NCBI GenBank assembly: GCA_017302435.1
Contig: JAFLDL010000013.1
Coordinates: forward strand, 31,823 to 95,822
DNA from: Candidatus Accumulibacter necessarius
GTDB lineage: Bacteria; Pseudomonadota; Gammaproteobacteria; Burkholderiales; Rhodocyclaceae
Direction: 5' to 3'
DNA: 64,000 nt
In this document: positions 56,066 through 64,000 of the stretch, piece after piece
Layout: each line of letters starts with the position of its first letter
Position numbering within the stretch: position 1 is the stretch's first letter
Position numbers and translations under genes: made by a program
Notes under the pieces: generated by a model
Told to the model about the DNA's origin: nothing
What the model saw: the letters and a program-made list of their open reading frames with translations, nothing else
Databases searched by the model: none

Positions 56066-57132
56066 GCATCCGCGTCCGCTTCCACCTGCCCTACCCGGCG
56101 TTCACGCTCGACGTCGATCTTGACCTCTCGGGTGGCGGCATCACGGCCGTGTTCGGCCGCTCGGGTTCCGGCAAGACGACGCTGCTGCGCTGCATCGCCG
56201 GACTGGAGCCGACGGCGGATGGCTTGCTGACGGTCAATGGCGAAACCTGGCAGGATGGCGCCCGTCGACTGCCTGTCCACCGGCGCTCGCTTGGCTACGT
56301 CTTCCAGGAAGCTCGGTTGTTTCCGCATCTCAGCGTGGCCGCCAATCTCGACTTCGGGCGTCGCCGCATCGCCGAGCGCGAGCGCCGCGTTTCGCTGACG
56401 CAGGCCGTCGAGCTGCTCGGCATCGCGCATCTGCTCGAGCGGCGGCCAGAACGGCTCTCGGGCGGCGAGCGCCAGCGGGTGGCGATTGCCCGCGCGCTCG
56501 CCAGCAGCCCGCGCCTGCTGCTGATGGACGAGCCGCTCGCCGCCCTCGACCATGCGCGCAAGCAGGAGATCCTGCCCTATCTGGAGCGGCTGCACGACGA
56601 ACTGGAGATCCCCGTCCTCTACGTCAGCCATTCCCCCGACGAGGTCGCCAGGCTGGCCGACCAGATCGTCGTCATGGGCGATGGCCGCGCCGTCGCGCAC
56701 GGCCCGCTGACCGACACCCTGGCCCGTGTCGACCTGCCGCTGCGCCTCGGCGAGGACGTCGGTGTCGTCTTCTCCGGCACTGTGCTCGAACGCGATGGCG
56801 AATGGCATCTCGCCCGCATCGGCTTCGACGGCGGCGAAGTCTGGGTCCGCGACGGTGGCGCGGCGGTCGGGCGAACGGTACGCCTGCGTATCCTGGCGCG
56901 CGATGTGAGCATCGCGCGCAGCCACCACGACGACGTCAGCATCATGAACCTGCTGCCGGCAACGATTACCACGCACGCGGCTGAGGATCATCCGGCGCTC
57001 GCGCTGCTGCAGCTTCACGTTGGCAATACGCCGTTGCTGGCACGCCTGACCCGGCACTCCGCCCGGCGCCTCGAACTGGCGCCGGGGCAGCAGGTATGGG
57101 TTCAGATCAAGGCGGTGGCGCTGGTCGGCTGA
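56062..57132 (+). CDS. modC: Molybdate ABC transporter ATPase ModC
   Basis: ATP-binding subunit, 356 residues, GTG start at 56062 overlapping modB. Walker A FGRSGSGKTTLLR, signature LSGGERQRVAIARAL, Walker B LLLMDEPLAALD, and a C-terminal TOBE (molybdate-binding) domain from about residue 290. Confidence 0.96.
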   Translation: MSIRVRFHLPYPAFTLDVDLDLSGGGITAVFGRSGSGKTTLLRCIAGLEPTADGLLTVNGETWQDGARRLPVHRRSLGYVFQEARLFPHLSVAANLDFGRRRIAERERRVSLTQAVELLGIAHLLERRPERLSGGERQRVAIARALASSPRLLLMDEPLAALDHARKQEILPYLERLHDELEIPVLYVSHSPDEVARLADQIVVMGDGRAVAHGPLTDTLARVDLPLRLGEDVGVVFSGTVLERDGEWHLARIGFDGGEVWVRDGGAAVGRTVRLRILARDVSIARSHHDDVSIMNLLPATITTHAAEDHPALALLQLHVGNTPLLARLTRHSARRLELAPGQQVWVQIKAVALVG

Positions 57133-57270
57133 CGACCGGGCCGCGATCTGAGCCCTTGGCTTTGTCAGCTTGCTGATGGATGTGTCTTCGTGACCGCGGC
57201 CGGCCCACCGCCTGATGGCCCGCCGGACGGGCGGACAGACACTCGCCCGGGAAACTCACAGGATTGCTCT

Positions 57271-58416
57271 ATGACCAAGCTTCCGCCACCTGAACAGGCC
57301 GACTTCCTCGTCATCGGCGGCGGCATTGCCGGCGCATCCGTTGCCTGGCATCTCGCCCCCTGCGGTCGCGTCATCGTGCTCGAACGTGAAGCGCAACCGG
57401 GCTATCACTCGACCGGGCGATCGGCCGCCCTGTTTGCAGAAAGCTACGGAACCGCTCAGGTCCGCGCCCTGACCATGGCCAGCCGCGCCTTCCTGGAGTG
57501 CCCGCCCGCAGGGTTTGCCGAGCATCCGCTGCTGACGCCGCGAGGCGCCCTGCTCGTTGCCACCCAGGGACAGGAGGCGCTGTTGCAGCAGACCTGGCAG
57601 ACCTTGCGCACGATCAGCGACCGGATCCAACTCCTCGGTCCGCCACAGGCCTGCGCCATGGTGCCCGTTCTGCGGCGCGAACGGGTGGTCGGCGCAGTCT
57701 ACGACCCCGGCGCCGCCGACGTCGATGTCAACGCCCTCCATCAGGACTATCTGCGTGGTCTGCGTCAGCAAGGCGGCAGTGTCGTCTGTGACGCCGAGGT
57801 GACGACTCTCTCGCGTGCTGATGGCTGCTGGCGCGTGCGTGCCGGGGGCCGTGAGTACGCCGCGCCGACGGTGCTCAACGCGGCCGGCGCCTGGGCCGAC
57901 CGGATCGCACAACTGGCCGGTGTCGCGCCAATCGGCCTGCAACCGCGACGTCGATCGGTCTTCATCTTTCCGCCACCCGGCAACGTCGATGTGTCGCCCT
58001 GGCCACTGACCATCGGCCTCGCTGAAGACTGGTACTTCAAGCCTGACGCCGGCCAGTTGCTCGGCTCGCCGGCGAACGCGGAACCGGTCGAGCCGCAGGA
58101 CGTGCGGCCGGAGGAACGGGACATCGCGACAGGCATCCACCGCCTGGCGGAAATGACCACCCTGAGCATTCGCCGCCCGACCCATACCTGGGCCGGTTTG
58201 CGCTCCTTCGTCGCTGACGGTGACCTCGTTGGCGGCTTTGACCCGCTGGTCGCCGGCTTCTTCTGGGTGGCTGCACAGGGCGGCTACGGCATCCAGACTT
58301 CCCCGGCAATGGGCGCGAGCTGTGCGGCGCTGGTCCGCGGGCTGCCGCTGCCGCCGCACGTGGCGGCCTCTGGCCTGACCGCCGGGCTGCTCGGCCCCGA
58401 ACGCCTCAAACCGTGA
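57271..58416 (+). CDS. FAD-dependent oxidoreductase (glycine/D-amino acid oxidase-like)
   Basis: 381 residues from ATG 57271 (MTKLPPPEQADFLVIGGGIAGASVAWHLA). N-terminal dinucleotide-binding GxGxxG motif, DAO-family body, C-terminal AQGGYGIQTSPAMG flavin-contact segment. Substrate is not evident. The open frame from 57190 adds a low-complexity stretch and is not used. Stand-alone gene. Confidence 0.9.
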   Translation: MTKLPPPEQADFLVIGGGIAGASVAWHLAPCGRVIVLEREAQPGYHSTGRSAALFAESYGTAQVRALTMASRAFLECPPAGFAEHPLLTPRGALLVATQGQEALLQQTWQTLRTISDRIQLLGPPQACAMVPVLRRERVVGAVYDPGAADVDVNALHQDYLRGLRQQGGSVVCDAEVTTLSRADGCWRVRAGGREYAAPTVLNAAGAWADRIAQLAGVAPIGLQPRRRSVFIFPPPGNVDVSPWPLTIGLAEDWYFKPDAGQLLGSPANAEPVEPQDVRPEERDIATGIHRLAEMTTLSIRRPTHTWAGLRSFVADGDLVGGFDPLVAGFFWVAAQGGYGIQTSPAMGASCAALVRGLPLPPHVAASGLTAGLLGPERLKP

Positions 58417-58446
58417 GCGGCCGAGCCCTCCCGCCCCATTCTGGCA

Positions 58447-58483
58447 ATAGCTTTTCGCAATCGAGACGATATTCACAATCGAT
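58447..58483 (+). promoter_or_regulatory. OxyR-like box upstream of dps
   Basis: ATAG-N7-CAAT-N7-ATAT-N7-CGAT with exact 7-base spacers; 13 of 16 bases match the OxyR pattern ATAG-N7-CTAT-N7-ATAG-N7-CTAT. It abuts the -35 of the promoter, the usual activator position. Confidence 0.7.
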
Positions 58484-58512
58484 TTGACCAATCGCCCCAG
58501 CGATCCTAGAAT
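58484..58512 (+). promoter_or_regulatory. Sigma-70 promoter of dps
   Basis: TTGACC (58484-58489), 17 bases, TAGAAT (58507-58512). It lies directly after the OxyR-like box and about 174 bases before the dps ATG, leaving a long leader. Confidence 0.75.
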
Positions 58513-58685
58513 CAGGTCGTCGGGCTTCCGTGCGGCTCTTCAGCAACCCGGTCACTCTTCTCGCAAGGACGCCACGATGGTCTTTCGGCCTACACGGTGC
58601 CAACCAGTCCATGCGATTCGCCGCGACGCCCTGATGGTGCTGAAGACCCTGCTGGGCTGGTCATTTCAACCAAGGAGAATGAATC

Positions 58686-59189
58686 ATGAACGCCAAGAAA
58701 AGCAAAACAGCCTCCGCCCCGTCGATCAACATCGGCATCAGCGCCGACGAGCGGGAGACGATTGCCAAGGGCCTTTCCGCCCTGCTCGCCGATAGCTACA
58801 CGCTCTACCTGATGACGCACAACTTCCACTGGAATGTCACGGGGCCGATGTTCAACACCCTGCACCTGATGTTCATGGGGCAATACACGGAACAGTGGAA
58901 CGCGCTCGACATCATCGCCGAGCGGATCCGCGCACTCGGTCACCCGGCTCCCGGCACCTACAAGGAGTTTGTCAAGATCGCCTCGATCAAGGAGGTGGAA
59001 GGGGTGCCCAGGGCAACGGACATGATCCGTCACCTGGTAGCCGCCCAGGAAGCCACGGCGCGCACCGCACGTGAGCTGTTTCCGGTGGTGAATGCCGCGA
59101 ACGACCAACCGACCGCCGATCTGCTCACCCAGCGCCTGGAAGTGCACGAAAAGACCGCCTGGATGCTCCGCAGTCTGCTGGAGGAATGA
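58686..59189 (+). CDS. dps: DNA-protecting ferritin-like protein Dps
   Basis: 167-residue Dps. Ferroxidase residues are visible in [18 protein letters not shown] and the following [20 protein letters not shown]. Stores iron and protects DNA from peroxide. AAGGAG upstream. Regulation by OxyR is suggested by the box at 58447-58483. Useful to an organism that runs oxygen-sensitive nitrogenase. Confidence 0.96.
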   Translation: MNAKKSKTASAPSINIGISADERETIAKGLSALLADSYTLYLMTHNFHWNVTGPMFNTLHLMFMGQYTEQWNALDIIAERIRALGHPAPGTYKEFVKIASIKEVEGVPRATDMIRHLVAAQEATARTARELFPVVNAANDQPTADLLTQRLEVHEKTAWMLRSLLEE

Positions 59190-59231
59190 GCCGATTGTCG
59201 GGTCAGATGACCGACAGCTCGGCTGAACCGT

Positions 59232-60326
59232 CTACGAGCCGCTGACGACGAACCGGGCGACGATACCGTTATGGCGCGCCGGCCAGTCGCGCAGCGCCGC
59301 GTCGTCGCCGCCGAAGACCTGCTGCCAGAAGGCGACCGAAAGCTCCCGGGTCGCCGCTTTAACCAGCGGGTTGAGGGTTACGCCGCCGGTGGAGGCACGA
59401 TCGGTGAACATGCTGTGCGAGCCGCCCTCGAACACCGCCAGGACCTTGCGGCCGCCGGGCATCGCCTCGAAGACGGCAATGCGGTCGTCGGCCCCCGAGT
59501 AGTAGCCCGGAATGCGGATGATGTCCTCGGTGGCGGTGACGTGCAGCGTCGGCACACGGATGCCCGAGAGTATTTTGGTGACGTCGGTTTCACCGTAGAA
59601 CGGCGGCGCCGAGAGCAGCATTGCCGCTTTCAGGCGGGGCTCGGCGAGATCGACGACGCGACCCTGCCGCTCGATCCGCGCACCCAGCGCCAGCAGGATG
59701 GTATTGGCGCCGTACGAGTGGCCGGCGGCAACAGTGCGCTCGTGGTCGATCCGCTGACCGACTTCGGGATGGGAAAGAAGCTGATCCAGCGCGAAACGAA
59801 GGTCGCCGACCCGCGCGATCGCCTCCTCTTCCTGCGCAGCGCCCTGCAGGCGCCCCACCAGATTGAAGACGTTGCCGGTCCACAGCGAACGGTCGCTGCC
59901 GACGTGCTGCAGGTGCAGGCTGGCGTAGCCGTGGCTGGCCCAATAGGCACCAAGGTAGCTGTAGCCGCGGCGCGAGCCACCAATGCCGTGTGAAAAAACG
60001 ACCAGGGGCAGCGTTCGCTTACCGGCCGCCGCGGCCGGGAGATACAGTCGCACCGGTACGTCGCGGTTGCGCGATGCGTCGTGCCACTCGTAGTCGTGGC
60101 TGACCACCTCGGCCAAGCCAGTGTCGCGGGCGGTTTCGGTCGTGGCGACGACGCCCGGCGTGCTCTGCGGCGCCTCGACTCCCTGGGCCGCGAGGCGAGC
60201 CGAGGCAAGAAGGAGCAGCGCAAAGATGGCCCCGGCGGCAGCGGCGGTTGGCAGGGACTCCCGACGGGAAAACAGACTGACGGGATCAGGCGACACGCCT
60301 GGCAGCAGAGGTTTGAACAGTTTCAT
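59232..60326 (-). CDS. Secreted alpha/beta hydrolase (dienelactone hydrolase/PAF-AH-like)
   Basis: 364 residues from ATG 60326 (MKLFKPLLPGVSPDP); the open frame beyond is rejected. An N-terminal hydrophobic segment (about 27-47) serves as signal or anchor. The hydrolase fold shows oxyanion region LPLVVFSHGIGGSRRGYSYLG, nucleophile elbow AAGHSYGANT, and catalytic His in FEGGSHSMFTD. Substrate unknown; probably an ester hydrolase of the envelope or periplasm. Confidence 0.85.
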   Translation of the reverse strand: MKLFKPLLPGVSPDPVSLFSRRESLPTAAAAGAIFALLLLASARLAAQGVEAPQSTPGVVATTETARDTGLAEVVSHDYEWHDASRNRDVPVRLYLPAAAAGKRTLPLVVFSHGIGGSRRGYSYLGAYWASHGYASLHLQHVGSDRSLWTGNVFNLVGRLQGAAQEEEAIARVGDLRFALDQLLSHPEVGQRIDHERTVAAGHSYGANTILLALGARIERQGRVVDLAEPRLKAAMLLSAPPFYGETDVTKILSGIRVPTLHVTATEDIIRIPGYYSGADDRIAVFEAMPGGRKVLAVFEGGSHSMFTDRASTGGVTLNPLVKAATRELSVAFWQQVFGGDDAALRDWPARHNGIVARFVVSGS

Positions 60327-60615
60327 TGAGTGATTCCGGGGTGCGACGGTCGGTAGTGGCACGGACTTGCACGCTATTGACCGCTGTTGCCGCCCGAAGT
60401 TGCGGCACCGGGAGAATGAACATCGGAAGCGCCGTCCACGTTTTCCCCGGGGGGGCCGGTACACCTGGAGTCCGCCGGGCCTCGTGCAGGCTAGGCAAGC
60501 GTCCTGATCGCGTGACGATTCCGTCGCCTGTGCTGCAGCGTGTGGTCAGAAGAAAACCGGAAAAGCAGAGAGCAAGCGTGGGATGGGCATGGTAGGGGGA
60601 ACCACGTTCCTCCCG

Positions 60616-62019
60616 CTACTTGCTGCCATCCCCGGCGCGAGTCATTTCGGCAGGCCTGACCCAGCAGTCGAACTCGGACTCGGTGACATACTTCAGCTCC
60701 AGAGCCGCAGTGCGCAAAGCGCTGCCCTCACGGTGTGCTTTCTTCGCAATTTCGGCGGCGCGATCATAGCCGATGTGTGGCGTCAGGGCGGTCACCAGCA
60801 TCAACGATCGTTCCAGCAGCTCATGGATGCGCGCTCGATCCGCCTCGATACCGCGGGCGCAATACGCGTCGAAGTTCCTCATCCCATCGCTGAGCAGGCG
60901 AATGCTCTGCAGGATGCTGTTGGCCATCAGCGGCTTGAAAACGTTGAGCTCGAAATTGCCGGAGGCGCCGCCGATCCCGATGGCGACATCATTACCCATG
61001 ACCTGGCAACAAATCATGGTCAGCGCTTCACACTGAGTCGGATTCACCTTTCCCGGCATGATCGAACTGCCAGGCTCGTTTTCAGGAATCCGGATCTCGC
61101 CGAGCCCCGAGCGCGGCCCCGAAGCAAGCCAACGAATATCGTTGGCGATCTTCATGAGAGCCACCGCCAGTGTCTTGAGCGCGCCATGTGCAGCGACGAT
61201 TCCGTCGTGTGCGGCCAGCGCTGCAAACTTGTTGGTCGCGCTGACAAACGGCAGACCGCAGTCGCGGGCCAGTTCGGCGGCGACGCGTTCGCCAAACTCC
61301 GCATGGGTGTTCAGGCCGGTACCAACTGCTGTACCGCCGATGGCCAGTGGATACAGTGAGGCGATCGCGGCAACGATGAACGATGCGGCGTGGTCAAGCT
61401 GGGCGACGTAGCCGGAAAACTCCTGCCCGAGTGTCAGCGGCGTCGCGTCCTGCAGATGCGTTCGACCAATCTTGACGATATCCGCGAACGCCTCGGACTT
61501 GGCGGCCAGTGTTGTGCGGAGACGACCCAGGGCAGGCAGCAGGTCATTGGTCACGCCGAGCGCCGCCGCGACGTGCATGGCGGTAGGGAAGACATCATTG
61601 GATGACTGCCCCAGGTTCACGTCGTCGTTGGGATGAACCAGGCGATCCTCGCCACGCTCGCCCCCCAGCAACTCGGAAGCACGGTTGGCGAGCACCTCAT
61701 TCATGTTCATGTTGGTCTGGGTGCCGGAGCCGGTTTGCCAGACCGACAGCGGAAACTCGTCGGGATGCTGGTCCGCAAGGACTTCCCCGGCAGCCGCGAC
61801 GATGGTCCTCGTCTTGTCTTCGGAGAGCAGCCCAAGTTCGCCGTTTAAACTGGCGCAGGCGCGCTTTATCCTGGCCAGAGCATGCACGATCGCTACTGGC
61901 ATGCGCTCGCTGGAAATGTTGAAGTGTTCCAGGGACCGCTGTGTCTGGGCACCCCACAGATGTTCGTGCGGCACCTCAATGGTCCCCAGCGAATCCCGCT
62001 CCTTTCGCCTGGCAGTCAT
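60616..62019 (-). CDS. fumC: Class II fumarate hydratase FumC
   Basis: Iron-free fumarase of the citric acid cycle, 467 residues. Substrate-binding motifs [19 protein letters not shown] and [20 protein letters not shown], and the fumarase/aspartase signature [13 protein letters not shown] on the mobile loop. Often stress-linked (iron-independent), fitting its neighbours dps and bacteriohemerythrin. Confidence 0.97.
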   Translation of the reverse strand: MTARRKERDSLGTIEVPHEHLWGAQTQRSLEHFNISSERMPVAIVHALARIKRACASLNGELGLLSEDKTRTIVAAAGEVLADQHPDEFPLSVWQTGSGTQTNMNMNEVLANRASELLGGERGEDRLVHPNDDVNLGQSSNDVFPTAMHVAAALGVTNDLLPALGRLRTTLAAKSEAFADIVKIGRTHLQDATPLTLGQEFSGYVAQLDHAASFIVAAIASLYPLAIGGTAVGTGLNTHAEFGERVAAELARDCGLPFVSATNKFAALAAHDGIVAAHGALKTLAVALMKIANDIRWLASGPRSGLGEIRIPENEPGSSIMPGKVNPTQCEALTMICCQVMGNDVAIGIGGASGNFELNVFKPLMANSILQSIRLLSDGMRNFDAYCARGIEADRARIHELLERSLMLVTALTPHIGYDRAAEIAKKAHREGSALRTAALELKYVTESEFDCWVRPAEMTRAGDGSK

Positions 62020-62066
62020 CGCAGTTTGCGCCTGCTCGCCCCTTCGCGCTGCGCTATAGGCAAGGC

Positions 62067-62297
62067 TTAATGCAGCCTGCCGTTCAGTTCATCGATGACG
62101 CCGGCCCAATCAGCATCCTCGATGATCTCCTCCTTGAGGAAGGTTCTCTGCGCGTGCGTCCAGAATGAGGCGCGGTAGAGGGCGACATCATTCCCCAGGG
62201 GGCGGTGACAACGGATGAATTCTTCAATGGCGGCAGGCGTGTCAGCCAGTCCGAGTTGGGCAAAAAGACTGCTCATGGTGTGTAAGTTGGCATCCAT
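62067..62297 (-). CDS. DUF2789 family protein
   Basis: 76-residue small protein with the family pattern: [75 protein letters not shown]. Function unknown. Stands 47 bases upstream of fumC on the same strand. Confidence 0.88.
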   Translation of the reverse strand: MDANLHTMSSLFAQLGLADTPAAIEEFIRCHRPLGNDVALYRASFWTHAQRTFLKEEIIEDADWAGVIDELNGRLH

Positions 62298-62684
62298 GCA
62301 TTACCTCCAGATTGCGGGTCGCGAGTCCTGGAAACCCACGGATAATCAGACGACATGGGAATCAAAAGGTTCCATTTCTGCTGTCCGGAAGGAGATGCCT
62401 GGACTGGCGGCCAGGTGAGGATCTGCTGCCCTGCAATGAGGACGACCGGACTCTGGGCGGACGGTCGAAAAGCCTCTCGCTGTGTTCGCTGTTCGACACA
62501 GCTGCCATTGCTCCAGGCTCCTCCAGGTGCGATTCAGAACATCGGTGGGCGGTGGAGACAACGTTTTTGCGGTAGAGTTCCAGAACAGTATGTTCGCCGC
62601 CTGGAGCGTGTCTCCTGAGGCCGGCGCGGTTCGTGTTGTTCAACCCCACTCCCGGGGTCCTTTATTTCAGGCAGGAGAGGAATT
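62298..62684. other. Gene-free stretch between DUF2789 gene and hemerythrin gene
   Basis: Frames on both strands are short and lack ribosome sites or recognisable residues. Only the GGAGAGG ribosome site near 62674 for the downstream gene is clear. No repeat or RNA recognised. Confidence 0.5.
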
Positions 62685-63086
62685 GTGAAAGATATAGTTT
62701 GGGACGAGATACTCAGCGTTGGGGTTGACGAAATAGATGAAGATCACCGTAAGTTGGTGAATATTTGCAATATTCTCAATCATTCCGTGATGGCAGAGGA
62801 ATCTTCGGACTATCTGGCGGCGACACTGGCGGAATTGATCAATTGTACGGTTTGGCACTTCAGCCACGAGGAGCGGCTGATGCTGAAGCATCGCTATGAG
62901 GGAATTGAAGAACACAAAGCGGAACACCAGGAATTAATCAAGAGCGCCAAGGAACTGCAGCAGGAAATCCTTCAGGCGAACAAGCCCGTGGTGGAAGAGC
63001 ATATTGAATTTCTCGAGCGCTGGTTAACCGAGCATATACTCACCGCCGACTTGCGATTGGGTTCTTATCTCGCCCAGGTGATGTAG
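62685..63086 (+). CDS. Bacteriohemerythrin
   Basis: 133-residue di-iron oxygen-binding protein, GTG start at 62685 after GGAGAGG. All seven iron ligands are present: His 21, His 58, Glu 62, His 77, His 81, His 117 and Asp 122. It may supply or scavenge oxygen for motility sensing or protect oxygen-sensitive enzymes. Confidence 0.95.
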   Translation: MKDIVWDEILSVGVDEIDEDHRKLVNICNILNHSVMAEESSDYLAATLAELINCTVWHFSHEERLMLKHRYEGIEEHKAEHQELIKSAKELQQEILQANKPVVEEHIEFLERWLTEHILTADLRLGSYLAQVM

Positions 63087-63531
63087 GCGTCGCTCACCAG
63101 GGGCGGCAAAAAGAGTTGAACACGGTCAGCAACGCCAACCACATGATCTACGACGCGCAGGAAACCGGCATCGATCTTCTCAAGGGCATCAGCCAGTTAG
63201 CGCTGAGCGAGAACAACAGCATGCTGCCATCGACGGCAAGCCAGTTGACAACGTACGGCGTCATACTTGCGAGTCGCTGGTGCGAGTTTTGCGTTAAAGT
63301 CCGCGCAGGGCTTGTGATAAGCTGACGCACAGACACCTGAAGGGGGAAAAGGTCGTCGGAAGCGACCCCGGTTGCCCGGCTCCGGGGAACAGAGATCGAG
63401 ATGTTTCCAGTAGTGAAGCTATGACAGCCAAGCGACGAATGGCGATTTCGCAGCTTGTGCACAAGCGGGCTTCCGCAGTGGGCGGAGCGCTTTGAATGAT
63501 GCAGAGACAAGAAACAGTGATGGAGAGCCAT
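63087..63531. other. Mostly non-coding stretch before pntA, with a weak 69-codon frame
   Basis: A TTG-started frame at 63116-63325 (MNTVSNANHMIYDAQETGIDLLKGISQLALSENNSMLPSTASQL) looks protein-like in its first ~45 residues and loosely phasin-like. It then loses coding character, so it may be a gene remnant. Downstream lies the leader of pntA; no clear promoter or riboswitch was seen. Confidence 0.35.
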
Positions 63532-64000
63532 ATGCCGTTAACAATCGGAGTTCCAAGAGAGACTGCAGCCGGGGAAAAGCGGGTTGCGACCGTACCTGAA
63601 GTTGTTGAGAAGCTGATCAAGCTGGGCTTCGCTGTCGCCGTCGAATCGGGCGCTGGCGATGCCGCCAATATATCGGACGACGCCTATCGTGCTGCCGGCG
63701 CCGAGATTGTCGCCGATGCAGCCAGGCTATGGTCGTCGTCGGACATCATCTTCAAGGTGCGTGGGCCGTCAGCAGCAGAAGTCGGCCTGATGCGCGAGGG
63801 GAGCACGCTGGTCAGCTTCATCTGGCCAGCCCAGAACCCCGAGCTTCTGCAGCAACTCGCTGCGCGCAAGGCGACCGTGCTGGCCATCGACTCGCTGCCG
63901 CGCACGCTCTCGCGCGCCCAGAAGATGGACGCGTTGACCTCCCAGGCTGGCGTCGCTGGCTACCGCGCTGTCATCGAGGCCGCCAACGCCTTCGGTCGCT
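63532..64000 (+). CDS. pntA: NAD(P) transhydrogenase subunit alpha PntA (3' end outside window)
   Basis: Proton-translocating transhydrogenase subunit that makes NADPH from NADH. Start at ATG 63532 (MPLTIGVPRETAAGEKRVATVPEVVEKLIKLGF) after GGAGAG. The 156 visible residues match the N-terminal alanine dehydrogenase/PNT domain (VRGPSAAEVGLMREGSTLVSFIWPAQNPELLQQLAARKATVLAIDSLPRTLSRAQKMDALTSQAGVAGYRA). No stop before the window edge. Confidence 0.95.
   Translation, partial: MPLTIGVPRETAAGEKRVATVPEVVEKLIKLGFAVAVESGAGDAANISDDAYRAAGAEIVADAARLWSSSDIIFKVRGPSAAEVGLMREGSTLVSFIWPAQNPELLQQLAARKATVLAIDSLPRTLSRAQKMDALTSQAGVAGYRAVIEAANAFGR

Noticed and set aside
60357-60370. TGGCACGGACTTGC, sigma-54-like
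   Set aside because: Spacing is one base short and no gene follows on that strand.

Overview
The window reads as chromosomal DNA of a GC-rich betaproteobacterium, most likely of the Rhodocyclales (Accumulibacter/Dechloromonas/Azoarcus neighbourhood). This is inferred from a polar-type flagellar regulon (flhF, fleN, fliA, motC/motD, fleS/fleR), a split (permuted) tmRNA gene with tag ANDERFALAA, and a nifHDK cluster with draT and modABC. No rRNA or ordinary tRNA gene was recognised. Taxonomy is inference, not a database result.

Bases 1-37480 hold one large motility block. It begins with the end of cheZ, then cheA and a terminator. Next is flhB-flhA-flhF-fleN-fliA-motC-motD, tightly overlapped on the + strand. 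Then flgN, flgM and flgA (-), flgBCDEFGHIJKL plus a small lipoprotein gene (+), and fliF-G-H-I-J-K-L-M-N-O-P-Q-R as one long - strand operon. The block ends with fleS-fleR and a detached fliE (+). Promoters can be read directly. Sigma-54 sites lie before flgB and fliE, each accompanied by CGGCAA-N3-TTGCCG inverted repeats (candidate FleR enhancers; the one for fliE lies inside its coding region). Sigma-28 sites lie before flgM and flgK. This gives a cascade: housekeeping sigma to flhB...fliA; fleSR plus sigma-54 to rod/hook/basal body; FliA to flgM and flgKL.

Bases 37.5-43.0 kb hold the permuted two-piece tmRNA and its terminator, a small unknown gene, a 0.5 kb gene-free but hairpin-rich stretch, a kinase-like/P-loop fusion protein and a P-type cation ATPase.

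Bases 43.0-47.0 kb are accessory: an OsmC protein, a FitA/VapB-VapC (PIN) toxin-antitoxin pair with a legible promoter and operator, a lipoprotein, a coiled-coil ORF, a fragment resembling the C-terminus of the BREX phosphatase PglZ, and a TumE/TumA-like pair. Small genes in mixed orientation, repeated palindromic sequence and attC-like core sites suggest an integron-cassette-like or island region without an integrase in view.

Bases 47.0-57.1 kb are nitrogen fixation: draT (-) divergent from nifH-nifD-nifK-nifT-ferredoxin-nifY-unknown, followed by modABC for molybdate. A textbook -24/-12 promoter and a TGT-N10-ACA NifA site (inside draT) precede nifH. Hairpins with a shared core lie between nifH/nifD and nifD/nifK.

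Bases 57.1-64.0 kb are housekeeping and stress genes: an FAD-dependent oxidoreductase, dps with an OxyR-like box over a good sigma-70 promoter, a secreted alpha/beta hydrolase, fumC, a DUF2789 protein, bacteriohemerythrin, and the start of pntA.
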